From assembly GCA_033439685.1 (NCBI GenBank), contig JAUEDM010000002.1, positions 3,596,001 to 3,660,000 on the forward strand: a DNA stretch of 64,000 nt. Direction: 5' to 3'. This DNA is from Apodospora peruviana. Lineage: Eukaryota > Ascomycota > Sordariomycetes > Sordariales > Lasiosphaeriaceae. Below the pieces are notes generated by a model. The model searched no databases. It saw only the letters and a program-made list of their open reading frames with translations, and had not been told where the DNA came from. This document shows, one piece after another, positions 23,917 to 35,344 of the stretch. Position 1 is the first letter of the stretch. Each line of letters starts with the position of its first letter. Both the position numbers and the translations under genes were made by a program.

Positions 23917-25563
23917 TTATAGCGCGCCACCCAAGAGCTGCACAATCATCATGGCAATGCGTACTCTGAGCCCAACACGGCGCTCAGTCTTGGCGAAGTC
24001 GTCTCGTGTTACAACAGACGTGTTGTCCTGCAGCCAACACTGCTCGTCTCCGAGTCTTTTCTTCAATCCCTCGTTCTCCGTGACGATGAGAGCGTTCGCC
24101 TCCAAGTCGAGCGAGTAGCTCCGCTTTGTGTAGTTGGAGCTGCCGACAAGAGTGATTGACGGGTTCTCGTTCTCTGGCAGGGTGACCCACAGTCCTTTGG
24201 CGTGATATGTCCACCCGCACGGCTCGCCGACTGTCCCCTTTCTCCATTCCCTCAGGGTGATAGCAGAGTCGCGTTTGTGTTGGTGCACTGCGCGGACGAA
24301 ACGACGGGCCAACAATGTATAGGCGTCCGGCAGCAACCCGGAGACGCCGGGGGATTTGTAGAATCCGTTGGCTTGTGGAGAGGCGGTAATCACAGTGGCC
24401 TTGCTCGATGCGGTGGAAAGAAGATGCTGGGTAAGGGAAGGCGCAGGGTTGAAGTAGCCTGCGGTAAAGGTCCAAGACGAATTGGCATATTGCGGCAAAG
24501 AAAGTGTGCGGAGGACGTGGGTAACTGCCGGCAGCTCTGTCGACGTGTCTGGCGACAGTAGCTGAGATAACTGGGATAGCACGTAGATCGACGTGTCTCG
24601 CTTCTCGGCGGGTGTATCGTCTTGCGCAGTTAGGGGCGCCGTCTTGGGGGATATCAGACCAGCCAAGAGACTAGTTGATTCCGAGACGAACTGCTTCGGG
24701 TCCTTTAATGGCGACGGCGCCAAGTTCGTTTCCGGCCAAGTCATTTCGAAACCAGAAGGGCTGTCCGAAGGCGACACCAAGAAGCTCAGTGATGCCACTG
24801 CGCCGTGCAAGTTTGAGTAGTACTCGGTGACATCCCTGGATGAAAACAGATGGTATCGATCCTGTCTGTTTGTAAAATAGTCGCTCGACAGGTTTGCGCC
24901 AGACAGGATGATTTCATCATCGACGCCGTACAGTTTCATGTGCTGCAGACCCCAACCCTCGTTGATCCTTTTGGGTATGTGTTTCTTCCTCAGCCCAGTC
25001 AGGTTCGGCGTGTGGTATAACCGAATCTCGACGCGTTCGGGGCCGAACTCGGCGATCAAGGGCGCCAGCAGAGATGCGCATGACGGTTCGGGAGCTTCGC
25101 GAGTGCCGCGGAGAGCATCGGTGAGGATGCTGAGCTTGACATTGGGCTTCGCGCGGAGGGTCTCTCGGAGAGTGGCAATCTAATACCGATCAGAAGAGAA
25201 CAGAAACAAGATACGAGGGTAAGGTAGTACCAATTCCTTCTCCGATTTGCCAATGTAGAGGGTCGACAGGAAGATACGCCTCTCGGCTCCCCGAATTTTG
25301 TCCTGGAGCGTCTCGTAGAACTCGGTCGGTGTCTGCAGAACCTGGATCTGCGAGCCGCTGATCTTGAATGAGGGCGCTATCCTGTCGAGCTCACCCACAA
25401 AGGGCGCAAGCATCCCGGCACTGGAGGTGGGCGGACCGCCGTGTGGCGCGGCGGACGAAGGCATCGAGAAGCGGCGGCATTGGGGCCTCGAAGCCTGGAC
25501 ACGCGGCCCACAAACCGGAACTCGGAGCTTGCTATAGCATCGCGAAGCGCTCCTTACCAGCAT
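23917..25563 (-). CDS. PGS1: phosphatidylglycerophosphate synthase (PGS1)
   Basis: This mitochondrial CDP-diacylglycerol:glycerol-3-phosphate 3-phosphatidyltransferase makes phosphatidylglycerophosphate, the committed step to cardiolipin. It belongs to the phospholipase D superfamily. Exons are 25563-25231 and 25179-23917 with a 51-nt GT-AG intron, giving about 531 residues. The N-terminus MLVRSASRCYSKLR is Arg/Ser-rich and fits a mitochondrial presequence. Two HKD-type motifs are visible: HMKLYGVDDEIILSGANLS near residue 190 and YHAKGLWVTL followed by LVGSSNYTKRS near residue 440. The neighbouring divergent gene is also mitochondrial. Confidence 0.92.
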
Positions 25564-25900
25564 AGCCGCAAGATATGGAGCACTGTCAGTTGTTGCACCA
25601 AAGCTTCAGAAGCTCTATCGTGGAAATTTTTGGCACCATCATCAAGTTGCTGCCCACAATGACGGGGAGACAGGGGTTGTCTAGGGGAGCTTGTCTGGCG
25701 TCTTGGCATCTGAAATGTGGATCGGACCTTGAGGGAGCTGACTGATTGGCTCAGCACTGCACCATCCCTCCCAGCGCCACTTCGACCCAGACCCACTGCG
25801 TCAGTTCGGGGATCCGACCTCAATCGCCCTCGACGACGACGCCCTCTCAGTCTCCCAAAGACCTCCCCGACAACGGTCAATTGACCCGCCCGCAGCAAAG
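25564..25900. promoter_or_regulatory. shared divergent promoter of PGS1 and NDUFA12
   Basis: Only 337 bp separate the two start codons, so the genes must share promoter DNA. An inverted CCAAT motif (ATTGG) lies at 25745-25749; CCAAT-binding complex sites are common in promoters of fungal respiratory genes. The presence of the motif is seen, while its use is inferred. Confidence 0.5.
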
Positions 25901-26701
25901 ATGTCGTACATCACGAGGACGCTCGGAAATATCCGCAAGATTGGTATCAAGGTTTGTTTGTCTGCCAAGTGCTGTAGAAGACAGGAGGAGCGCAGATGCT
26001 GACGTTGTGAATAATAGGAATACTGGCACCAACTTCAAGTTCGTCAATCTCCCCTCGAGTTCCCCCGCGAACGACACCCGCAGGCTGCTAACGTCGTCAC
26101 TCTCCGAATAACAGTACATCGGTATGGCCGACTTGGAACACGATCTACAGCCCGGATAATCCCCCCGGAATTGGACTGACAGCATGGAACAGGTGATACG
26201 AAGGCCGGTGTGTTGATGGGCACCGACAAGTTTGGCAACAAGTACTACGAGAACAACGATGAACTGCCGCGTACGTCGTGGTAGATCTGGGAAGCATGTA
26301 TGGCGGGCCACATATGTTGACAGTTTGAACAGTGCGCACTAGATGGGTAGATTACGCGAAGCACGACTTTGATCCGTACGTCTCCCACTGCATACCTCAG
26401 ACAAACCATGTCGAACTGACACCCAAATCTCAGCTCGCAAATCGAACCACTATGGCACATGTGGATCTCATACGGCACCGACAAGCTGCCCAGCGAGGAT
26501 CTGAACGCCCACACAAAGAGAAGCTGGGCGAACCCCGCCAATACCCCAAACTTCACCGCCACGAGAGGCGCCTTCAAGACATATAGCACGTGAGTCTGAT
26601 CGAGAAAGGTTGTGGTGCTTTTGGATGACGGGGGCTGACCTATATGCAGTGTTAAGCCCAAAATCCAGTCATGGGAGCCAATTGCTGCTCCGCGGCAATA
26701 G
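25901..26701 (+). CDS. NDUFA12: NADH:ubiquinone oxidoreductase subunit NDUFA12 (B17.2)
   Basis: This is an accessory subunit of mitochondrial complex I of about 135 residues. It is cut into seven exons: 25901-25951, 26018-26038, 26115-26121, 26193-26270, 26333-26375, 26434-26589 and 26650-26701. All introns are GT-AG and every junction keeps frame. Joined, they give the family hallmarks EYWHQLQ-YIGDTKAG, GTDKFGNKYYE, RTRWVDYA and IEPLWHMWISYGTD, then NFTATRGAFKTYSTVKPK and a C-terminal EPIAAPRQ. Exon 3 is only 7 nt and encodes Tyr-Ile plus the first base of Gly. None of the exons is long enough to stand out as an ORF. Confidence 0.9.
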
Positions 26702-27640
26702 GAGATTGGGCAGTCGATGGAGGAGAACGACATGTACATATGTGATCGTGGTGGAGAGAACGGAAACCATTAATCCAACCTTACTTACCCACCACTGAGT
26801 TTGCAAGATTCTGAAGAGTCACTTGCTATGTGAACTTAGTCATGAGTGATCAGGATGACACGCTAGCTGCTTTTTTTTTTTTTTTTTTTTTTTTTGCCTT
26901 TACAACCGTCGAGCATCTTGACGACTCTTCATGCTGTCTTCTTACCACAGATTGGGCCATCGACCAGTCTGGACATCCCGACTAGAAGCGAGGCGGATAC
27001 AACACACCTCACAAATATCTAGGTAGGTAAGGTACGGGATAGAGGTCTTCCCACCAAAGCAGTAGGTTGGGGGGCGTATGCTTTGCTTTATGCTGCAGCA
27101 TAAACAAGAAGATAACGAGAAGCGAGAAAAGCCATGATATTTATTGGCCTGGCATCACATCTTAATAGACTACCTACTCTGCCTTGCTAGTGTCTTGTTT
27201 TCAGCAAAAGTCGAATCCAGGCCCTTTTTGCAGCGAAAGAACCATAAGTATTCAACTTCCAAGATGCAGCATCGGACCGCCACCACCTACCTACGCAGAA
27301 ACCATTGGTCAGGTAGGCATTACTCACTCAAACGAAACACAGCCTCGAAGATAAACGGAGACATGAGAGGCGGCATGCACGAAGAAAGAAAGAGAGCCAC
27401 TGGTAGGCAAGCAGAAAAGAGCAAACCACGGACAAGACATACACGAAACTCAAAGTAGCTAAGCCTCCTCTACTGTGCGGGCATCTAAGAAGAGAAATCT
27501 GTGGACAAAAAAAAATGCACGCAGACGCATGGTCTTGTCTGTTCTAGGTAGGAAACCTGCTTGCTAAGGGAGGAACTCGGACGGACGATACATGATGTAT
27601 GTAGTTATGTACACAGAGCTGCATGTAGGAAAGATACTAT
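26702..27640. other. intergenic with a T25 tract, no gene seen
   Basis: This spacer lies between convergent genes. A run of 25 T occupies 26871-26895. A TAGGTAGGTAAGGTAC motif lies near 27020. No coding feature was supported; the open frame at 27144-27458 shows no domain. Confidence 0.5.
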
Positions 27641-30600
27641 CTACGTCTTGAGTCGGGATTCGATGGCGGCTTTGATCGCTGCCGACGGCAAAGTTGTTGT
27701 CAGTACACCGTATAGATGGAACAGGTGAGGATCATGGATGGGATCGGATATCAAGACTCACCTTCAGTAGTCACCCTCGCGTCTCCAAAGAGCATTCTCG
27801 TGCCGGGCATGTAGAACATCGGGTTTGGCACATCGGCTTCACACGAAGCACGTCAGTCATGTTATGATCAAATGTGTGGGTAGGGGAGATAGCTTACCAT
27901 AACCGCTGGCCATACCCCGCTTCATGACCACGACCTGTTTGCTCTTCCAGGCATGCAGGACCGGCATGCCCGCGATCGGGCTGCCCGGCTCCAGCGCGAT
28001 GGGATTCACCGTGTCGTTGGCGCCTATCACGAGCGTCACGTCCGTCTCGCCAAAGTCGTCATTGATCTCGTCCATCTCGAGCACGATGTCGTACGGCACG
28101 CTTGCCTCGGCCAGCAGCACGTTGCACTGGCCCGGCATGCGTCCGGCCACCGGGTGGATCGCGAAGCGCACGTTGATGCCCTTGGAGCGCAGCATCTGCG
28201 TGATGTCGGAAATGGCGTACTGCGCTTTCGCGACCGCCATGCCGTAGCCGACCACAATGATGACGTTTTCGGCGTTGGTCAGGGCTTCCGCCGTGTCCTC
28301 GACGTTGGTCGTCGTCACGCTGCCCTCGATCTTGTAGTCAGACGTCTGCGGGGCGGCGATTCCGCCGAACAGGACGTTGACGAGCGAGCGATTCATCGCA
28401 ACGCACATGATGTAGGACAGAATGGAGCCGGAGACGCCGATCAGTGCGCCGACCGTGGTGAGCAGAGAGTTGTCCAGCATGAGACCCTCTGCTACGAGAG
28501 CGAAGCCGCTGTAGGCGTTCAGGACGGTGATGACGACGGGCATGTCGGCGCCGCCGATGGCTGCCGTGGTGGTGTAGCCTTGGATGAATGAGATGGCGGT
28601 GTTGGCGGCGAGGGCACCAGCAGCAATCATGGGCGCGCCAGGAGCCATGGTCACGAAAGCGCCCATCGTAGCCAGGTTGGTGGCCATCAGTCCGGTGTTA
28701 ATTGCGTGGCGTCCGGGAAGCTGAATGGGCCGCGAACTCATCCTGCCGGCAAGCTTGAGGAAGGCAACAATGGAGCCGGTAAAGGTAATACCGCCGATAA
28801 GAACACCCAGGTAGGCCGTGACCATGTGGAGGGTCGAGAGGTGAGACACGTCAGCCATGACACTGCCAATGCTGGTCAAGACAGCTGCAAGACCAACGAC
28901 CGAATGCAGCGCGGCAACCGTCTGGGGGAGATCTGTAGGCGTGATCCGTTTCCCGATCAAGAAGCCCGCTAAACTTCCAAGGGCGGCAAGCCCACCAAAC
29001 TGGGTCAAGACCTCGGGTGAGAAGCCAACGGCCAGGAGTGAAGCCAAGACACCGGATCCCACGCCGAGCATGCCCAGCGTGTTCCCCATGCGAGCGGTCG
29101 CTTGGGACGCGAGGCTCGAGATGGAGGTAATGCAGAGGACCGAGCTGACGAGGTAGCCCGCCTGGACAAGACCTGCCGCGCCTGTCGAAGCCGCTACGAG
29201 AAAGCCGCCACCAAAGAGAACAGCGGGAACACCGTACAGCCATGGATACTCGGGAGGGTCGGTGGGGCGTCGAAACATGTCCAACATGCGTTTGGTGATG
29301 ACGAAGCCACCGGACACGTTGACGAAGGCCAGAAGAACCGAAGCAGCTCCAAACATTTGCGGGATCGTATGCGGGAGGTATCCTCCACCCAAGATGAACA
29401 ACCCTCCGATACCGACCATGCCAGAGATCGCGTTGGTGACGCTCATGAGGGGCGAGTGCAGAGCCGGAGTGACGCCCCAGACGACGCGGTATCCAATCAG
29501 GGATGCCAAGGCAAAGATGAAGGCATTACCCATGAAGAGAGGTCCTGTGAGCTTGCCCAGCGCGAGAGCCGTGCCCATACCACCAGTCACGAGTGCTACC
29601 TCGCGGGAAGTCTTCTGGAAGGGTGTGACGGCCACAACCTCTGCCTCTTTCGCGGCTGAGGGGGACGCAGTGCCAGCGGGTGCCGGAGGGGGTGCGGGCC
29701 GTGGAGCAAGCGGGATGATGTCGCCCTTTTGCGTGACGATGGCGCCTCGGACAACCTCGTCGGTCAAGTCAATTCCGAACTCCTTCTCCTTCGGAGCCAT
29801 CGACAACAGAAACTTGGTAATGTTGTTGGAATACAGAGTCGAAGACTGAGTCGGCAGTCGAGACGGGAAATCGGTATATCCTCGAGATTTCGTTAGTCAT
29901 TGTCAACAATAAACAGGGGTGTCGCCACTGGCAGGCTTTCTCCACTTACCAATGATCTTGACGTCCTTGTATGTAACCAGCTTCCCAGGCACAGTCTTTT
30001 CGCAGTTCCCGCCAGCTTCCGCCGCGAGATCAACAATGACCGAGCCGGGCCGCATGATCTCAACCATCGACTTGGTAATCAGCTTCGGCGCAGGCTTGCC
30101 TGGGATCAGGGCGGTAGTGACAATGATGTCGACCTCGCGTGCCTGTTCCGTGAAAAGCTTCATCTCCGCCTCGATGAACTCCTTGGACATCTCCTTGGCG
30201 TAGCCACCTGCGCCGGAACCGTCCTCCTGGAGATCGACCTCGATGAACTCGGCTCCAAGAGACTGCACCTGCTCACGCGCAGCCGGTCGGGTATCGAAGC
30301 CCCGCACGATCGCTCCGAGTCTCCTCGCGGTGGCGATGGCGCTCAGCCCAGCCACGCCGGCACCGATGACCAGGACTTTGCAGGGCGGGATCTTGCCCGC
30401 CGCCGTGACCTGGCCAGTAAGAAAGCGGCCAAAGTTGTTCGAGGCCTCGAGAACAGCCTTGTAGCCTGCAATGTTGGCCATACTGCTGAGCGCGTCGAAC
30501 ACCTGAGCGCGGGAAATCCGGGGAATCAGGTCCATGGCGAAGGAGGTCGCCTTGCGAGCGGCAAGCTTCTCGACAAGCGGCTTGTTTTGCGTAGGCTGGA

Positions 30601-31289
30601 GGAAGCTGATGATGGTCTGGCCCTCCTTGACACCGTCCGCCTCAGCCGCGCTCGGCCCGCGTACCTTGAGCACAATGTCGGCCTCGCCCCAGACGGCGGA
30701 AGCGGAATCGACCAGGGTCGCGCCGGCCTTGTCGTAAGCCTCATCGTGGAAGTCAGCCAGGGCACCGGCGCCCTTTTCGACGATGACTTTTCCGAATCCT
30801 TTCTTAAGCAGCAGGGCGACATTCTGAGGTGTCAGTGCCACTCGGCGCTCGTCGGGGTACGTTTCACGAGGCACGCCGACGGTTAGGTCAGCGTAAGGAG
30901 TGGTGGGCGGCAGCAGTAGTCCACTATCGGTCGAGTAGGTGGCCGAGATGGTCACTCCGCGAGTAGTTGGCGGTTGAGGAGGGATCGTAGACAAGACCGA
31001 GGCATGGCGGACGAGCTGCAAGGCCTGGACCTTTGGAGCAGCAAGAGCCAGAGAAACAGAGCGCACCTCTCGGTTCAAGGTGCTATGCCATGCTCGGTTT
31101 GAGCTCGAGGCGAGGCCAGCGCGGAGCGGAGCAGAGTCTGTTACGGGCGAGTTAGGCTTGTGAAGCTCAACCACTGAGGCAATTTGGAAGTCAAGGCTCA
31201 CCGAGGACAACGCGAGCAACGGCCACGGACGAGGTAGAGGAAGAAGAAGCATTGTGGGCCAGAGCTGGCCGGAGGAGTGACCACGACAT
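27641..31289 (-). CDS. NNT: NAD(P) transhydrogenase, proton-translocating, single-chain
   Basis: This mitochondrial inner-membrane enzyme couples hydride transfer between NADH and NADP+ to proton movement, supplying matrix NADPH. Exons are 31289-31202, 31137-29950, 29880-27898, 27836-27762 and 27678-27641 (GT-AG, frame kept), giving about 1123 residues. Exon 1 encodes MSWSLLRPALAHNA, a mitochondrial presequence. The alanine dehydrogenase/PNT domain follows (GVPRETYPDERRVALTP, then VLVIGAGVAGLSAIATARRLGA for NAD). After the 69-nt intron 2 come the membrane domain and the NADP-binding beta domain (VIIVVGYGMAVAKAQY, GRMPGQCNVLLAEA). The last exons complete the normal tail NPMFYMPGTRMLFGDA. Read naively, intron 2 makes the locus look like two separate subunit genes; the splice shows one chain. 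Confidence 0.95.
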
Positions 31290-33236
31290 GATGGCGGTTA
31301 GGAAGCTTGTCTGCGAAGAACGGGAGCGCCCTCGTGGCAGAGGAGACCAGTTGTTATCATTTGTTCATATGCGGCGGCGTACGTCCCAAATCTCGCGATG
31401 GCGAGGAGGCGAGTTCACTTTTTAGGTGAGGTGAGTAGACGGAGTTTGTTGAAAACTGCCACTGCAGCGAAGCTCGCAAGCTCCCGGGTTGCCAGGCGAG
31501 AGGAGGATTTGTTGAGGTGCCTGTCCTATTAGGTGTCTACATTGGGTGAGGACAAGGTGATGTTGACAAAGTCTGTGTCCTGTACCTCGAGAGGCGAGAC
31601 TGCTGGCCGACCTTCCAGTTGTGCTTTATTCACGGCACCAGGAGATGGAAGGAGGGGTCGTGGTCAAGAGGGAACACAATGGGGGCGGGCAGTTGTTACA
31701 TCCAATCCCATGAAGGCACGAATGAACCCATGAAGAACCTCGCCAAGGTACCATAGCCTCCTGCCTACCCCCCGCGTGCCCTCTTCTCGCTACCTACCCC
31801 GCCTTTTCCCAGAAGATCCTGCCGCATCCCAGACACTGTTGGCGCCAAAATACCCGGGTGAGGCCAGGTGTTGCGGCCTGCCAGGGTCCAAGACAGAGAG
31901 GGGGACAGGGGGTTTACGTCGACAGTCGTGGGATAACATTGTGTGGGGTGAATATCGACCACCCTCCTCTATAATAGCACGTAAGGTAAACGCGGTTTGG
32001 GGAATGACAAGATAGAATGAAGATCGAATGGTAGTCAGGCCCTCACGCCTCTCCATGCACAGCTTGCTGCGCGACAGACCTTGGTTCTTGGTAGAAGTCG
32101 TTTCTTGGGATTGCGAGTGGGATGGGACAGTGTTGGCGGCGGGGGTCAGTGCAGTTGGCTTGGTCTCGCTCTCTTGGTCGGGTGTGGGGAAATGCGGAGA
32201 GAGAGCACGAGGGCACCACCATCCCCTGGTCCTGCTTGGCTCCCGTCAGCCCGACCCGTCCCGTTTTAGGCATTGAATACAACATGCAGGAAAGACAGAA
32301 GAGGGGGGAGGGGGGGGGGCCGACACATGTTGTGTCTTCAAGCAAATTTACATACCTAGGTATGTCTATCATCAACAACGGATTTGGCGAACTACCTAAG
32401 GTAATCTCCTAACCACATTGACCGGGCATTTATGAAGACTCGAGCATCACCCAAACCAAGCAGCAACTTGAACCACACCTCGTCCTTGACTCTTTCCCTC
32501 CGGAAGAGTCAAGTTCTCCAAACTCCACTCAGTACATCCCGGAAGGGCCCACTGTCAGTGAAGCTTAAATTTCCCTCGACTACCACCTTTTTAACAGCTG
32601 AATAACGAAGAGTACTTCCACCCCCTCAAACTCCAAGAACGATAACCTCACCAACAAAATCGGCATCGCTCAAGTCACAACTTAAGTTTTCCTTCTCTCC
32701 GAACGTTGTCTTGGTCTGAACTCCCAACTCCGTAGGTACTTAGTCTCACCCAAATTCAAGGCTCCCGGACACTTATCCGGCGTTGCTTCTCACGCTCTCA
32801 TGAACAAATTATATTTCTTGCCTCAATGTCTGACTGGCATTGGTGCATTGATCTTCATCATTGTGTGTTGAGGGTGTATTCTCTCAGGTACCACCGGTTT
32901 CTAGGAGTGATCACATGGGTAGGTACCCCAGTCAGTAGGTAGACACTGCAACAACGACTAGGTTGTTCTCCTTTTCTTTATTGTGTTATTTACGGATATC
33001 GACAATGAACACAGTCCTGCGTGACTGTAGGGTTTTAATCCAGAACCTTTGTCTCTCATAGTCATTCACAGAACCATCATGCTGTCCACGGCTTGCCCTC
33101 ACTGTCGCTCATTGATCTTCAAAGATTCACCAAGTTTTGCCAATGAAGAGATTGGTTTCTTTGATCTGATCACTGTTTACGACTTACGGTAATAGGTTTA
33201 GTAGTACCTAGGGCACAGGCTCTACGCAGGATCCAG
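31290..33236. other. intergenic, no gene seen
   Basis: This is a long spacer between the divergent NNT and LPMO-like genes. It includes a G-rich run at about 32301-32320 and a perfect palindrome CATACCTAGGTATG at 32351-32364. No ORF with a recognisable domain was found. Confidence 0.5.
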
Positions 33237-33244
33237 TATATAAA
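33237..33244 (+). promoter_or_regulatory. TATA box upstream of the LPMO-like gene
   Basis: TATATAAA lies 256 bp before the ATG at 33500 and is followed by a CT-rich stretch (33257-33266). If used, transcription would start near 33270-33300 and the tandem repeat block at 33296-33457 would lie in the 5' untranslated leader. Its use is inferred from the sequence only. Confidence 0.5.
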
Positions 33245-33295
33245 CTCGGCAATCCGCTCCTCTTCAGACAATTATTTTGGCATTCCAATAAGCCT

Positions 33296-33457
33296 TCTGG
33301 TCTCTGGTGATAATGTTTTAAAGCTGTGCTTTGAATAATCCTTATACACTTTGGTTATAAGTTCTTAAAGCTGAGCTTTAGATCAGCCTTATACACTTCG
33401 GTTATAAGTTTTTAAAGCTGGGCTTTAAATCAATCTTATGCACTAACAGAGACCAGA
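33296..33457 (+). repeat. three 47-bp tandem units with hairpins, closed by an inverted repeat
   Basis: Units start at 33312, 33359 and 33406, with an exact period of 47. Each holds a short hairpin: AAAGC-TGT-GCTTT, AAAGC-TGA-GCTTT, and in the third a perfect 8-bp stem TTTAAAGC-TGG-GCTTTAAA. Between units a second hairpin forms, CTTATA-c-AC / GT-TATAAG, with loop TTTG (first) or TTCG (second) and one bulged C. The block is bracketed by TCTGGTCTCTG (33296-33306) and its exact complement CAGAGACCAGA (33447-33457), an 11-bp closing stem. It may be a leader RNA structure or a fragment of an AT-rich minisatellite. Confidence 0.75.
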
Positions 33458-33499
33458 TCGATTACTTCCTACATCAACAAACTCTTACCCAACGACAGG

Positions 33500-34693
33500 A
33501 TGATTTCCATCACTTGCTTCGTCCTTCTCACCTTCAGCCCAATCTTCGGAGTCTCTGGTCACATGGTCATGAACAAGCCGACTATCTACTCCCCGAATAA
33601 GGCTAGCACATTCCCGGTTGAAGCTCCTGGCTCTGGAAGGTTTCCTTACCCCTGCAAATGCATGACAGAGGTCGTTTATCGTACCCCTGCCACGGCCGGA
33701 TCAACGACACTGTTCAACGCCACGGGATCAGCCCCCCATTGGGGGGTTCTTGTTCTTTTGGGGTCACGTACAAAGGCGAGCCATACTCGAAGAATCCCGA
33801 AAACTGGAAAACAATCTTCACCATAATCGGCGGCTGCCCGGGCGAGGTCACCGCGACACCCTGCAACCTCGAGGACCAAGAGTTCTTCCGCGGTATGGAC
33901 CCCAACGGCAACCCTGACTCGGTCCACTGCGGCGACGACAAGGGGCTCAACTGCATCCGGCAGTTTGACATTCCCATCCCGGCCGAGCTGCCCAACGGCA
34001 AGGCCACCTTCGCCTGGATCTGGTTCAACGAGAAGACAAAAGACGAGCTATATATGGACTGTGCGCCGATAGAGATTACTGGGGGACGGGACGACCTTAC
34101 ACCTGAGGCCTCGTCCGAGTTCGTTGACTCGCTCCCCAGCATGTTTCTTGCCAACATTCCCGGCTTCACCAACTATTCCACATCGAAAACAGGGGACCAC
34201 GGTGTCTTCAATATCCCTAACCCTGGAAATGGTGTGCAACTTACAGAGCCTGATCCGGCAGCCGCCAGCACCGTTTGCGAATGTTAAACAGATGCTTGGG
34301 GCAGGTACGGGTGCGTCTCCGCCTCCGCTGCCGCCAGTGCAAGTGCCAGCTCCAACTCCAACGTCTGGCTTCGTCACCATCGTGACCACAAGCACTGCGG
34401 CTACATCAACCCCTGCCGACGAGGAGGAGGTCCCGTTTTCAACGGTTCCGGTTATTACGCTCATTAGTGAAGATCCACAGACCGCCCAACCCACAGGTGT
34501 TGCTGTTGGAGAAGCTGGAGCAGTGAGCTGCGGCAGTGTCCCTGCTGGTGAGGTGTTGTGCATCTCTGACTCGGTGTTTGGCATCTGCGGTGGTGACGGC
34601 AACGCTATCCCACAGCAGCTGAGCGTCGACCAGGTTTGCAAGGATGTCCATGTGTACTACCGGGGAACTGGTGGGAAGGTGAGGTTGAGGTAA
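33500..34693 (+). CDS. LPMO-like secreted protein, apparent one-base frameshift
   Basis: This is a secreted copper-oxygenase-like protein (lytic polysaccharide monooxygenase-like, fungal type with a C-terminal Cys module). The signal peptide is residues 1-20 (ends GVSG), so the mature protein starts with His, as a histidine brace requires. The first frame runs to NATGSAPHW; the conserved continuation GGSCSFGVTYKG is in another frame. The shift falls in a C6-ATT-G6 stretch (33732-33746), as if one base were missing. The second frame continues through TFAWIWFNEKTKDELYMDCAP to about 34231. A probable 73-nt intron (34232-34304, GTGTGC...GGGGCAG) then leads to a Pro/Thr linker and a C-terminal module with GEVLCISDSVFGICGGDG. 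Whether the frameshift is real or a sequence error cannot be told here. Confidence 0.65.
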
Positions 34694-35344
34694 GTCGATC
34701 TAGATTAAGTTGATCTGAGGGAAGTCGCTCTGGTAAGTGATTTTCCGAGGGTCTGGGCGGTGGTTTCTGTTTTTCTTTCCTTTTTCTTAGGATGAACTGT
34801 TAGTAAAAGCAGCAGCGCTGCTTAACGTTAGTAGACATAGCAATACATTCTATATCCCAATAGGTTTCTGTCGTATCCGGTAACGTGAATTTAAGTGAAA
34901 TTGTATGTGGTAGTACCTTACCTTTGTTGAAGCGAGACTTCATCAAAACTCAAAACGGATGTGTTCCTGCTTATCCTGAGTGGATCGGTCATGCCAGGTA
35001 CATGAGTTTTGGATGGAATCCCGCTCCCCTGGCTGCTTCCGCAGTCGGTCAAAAGAGCATTGTCTGCCCATAATGAAGAAGCCCTCGAAGGAGCGAACCA
35101 GCTCGTTATTGCCAGCCGTCTACAGGTACCCTGTGTACTGCGCCCAGACACTGTCTTCCAAGAAGCCGCACTCTCCCCCGTCTTTTCGTCCAAACCAGAC
35201 ATCAGACAGACAACTCGCGACTACGGGAGCCTCCCCAAGTATCCAACAACTGGAATTTTCTCGATATTCTTTCGCGCATTCTTACAAGCTTCGTTCCTTT
35301 AGCATTATTCCTCATCCGAACCGAGCCAACGGCTTTCCGCCACG
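34694..35344. other. intergenic, no gene seen
   Basis: This is the spacer between the LPMO-like gene and the sugar transporter. Open frames here show no domain, and no RNA gene was recognised. Confidence 0.5.

Noticed and set aside
26871..26895. T25 tract as the tail of a retroposed element
   Set aside because: No target-site duplication, no element body and no second copy nearby; a simple homopolymer explains it.
29102..29659. Long plus-strand ORFs opposite NNT (also at 27953-28591 and 29900-30886)
   Set aside because: They are antisense shadows of a high-GC conserved gene and show no family features.
27857..31252. Two separate transhydrogenase subunit genes, as in bacteria
   Set aside because: A normal 69-nt GT-AG intron joins the frames, and the N-terminal and C-terminal exons complete one eukaryotic chain.
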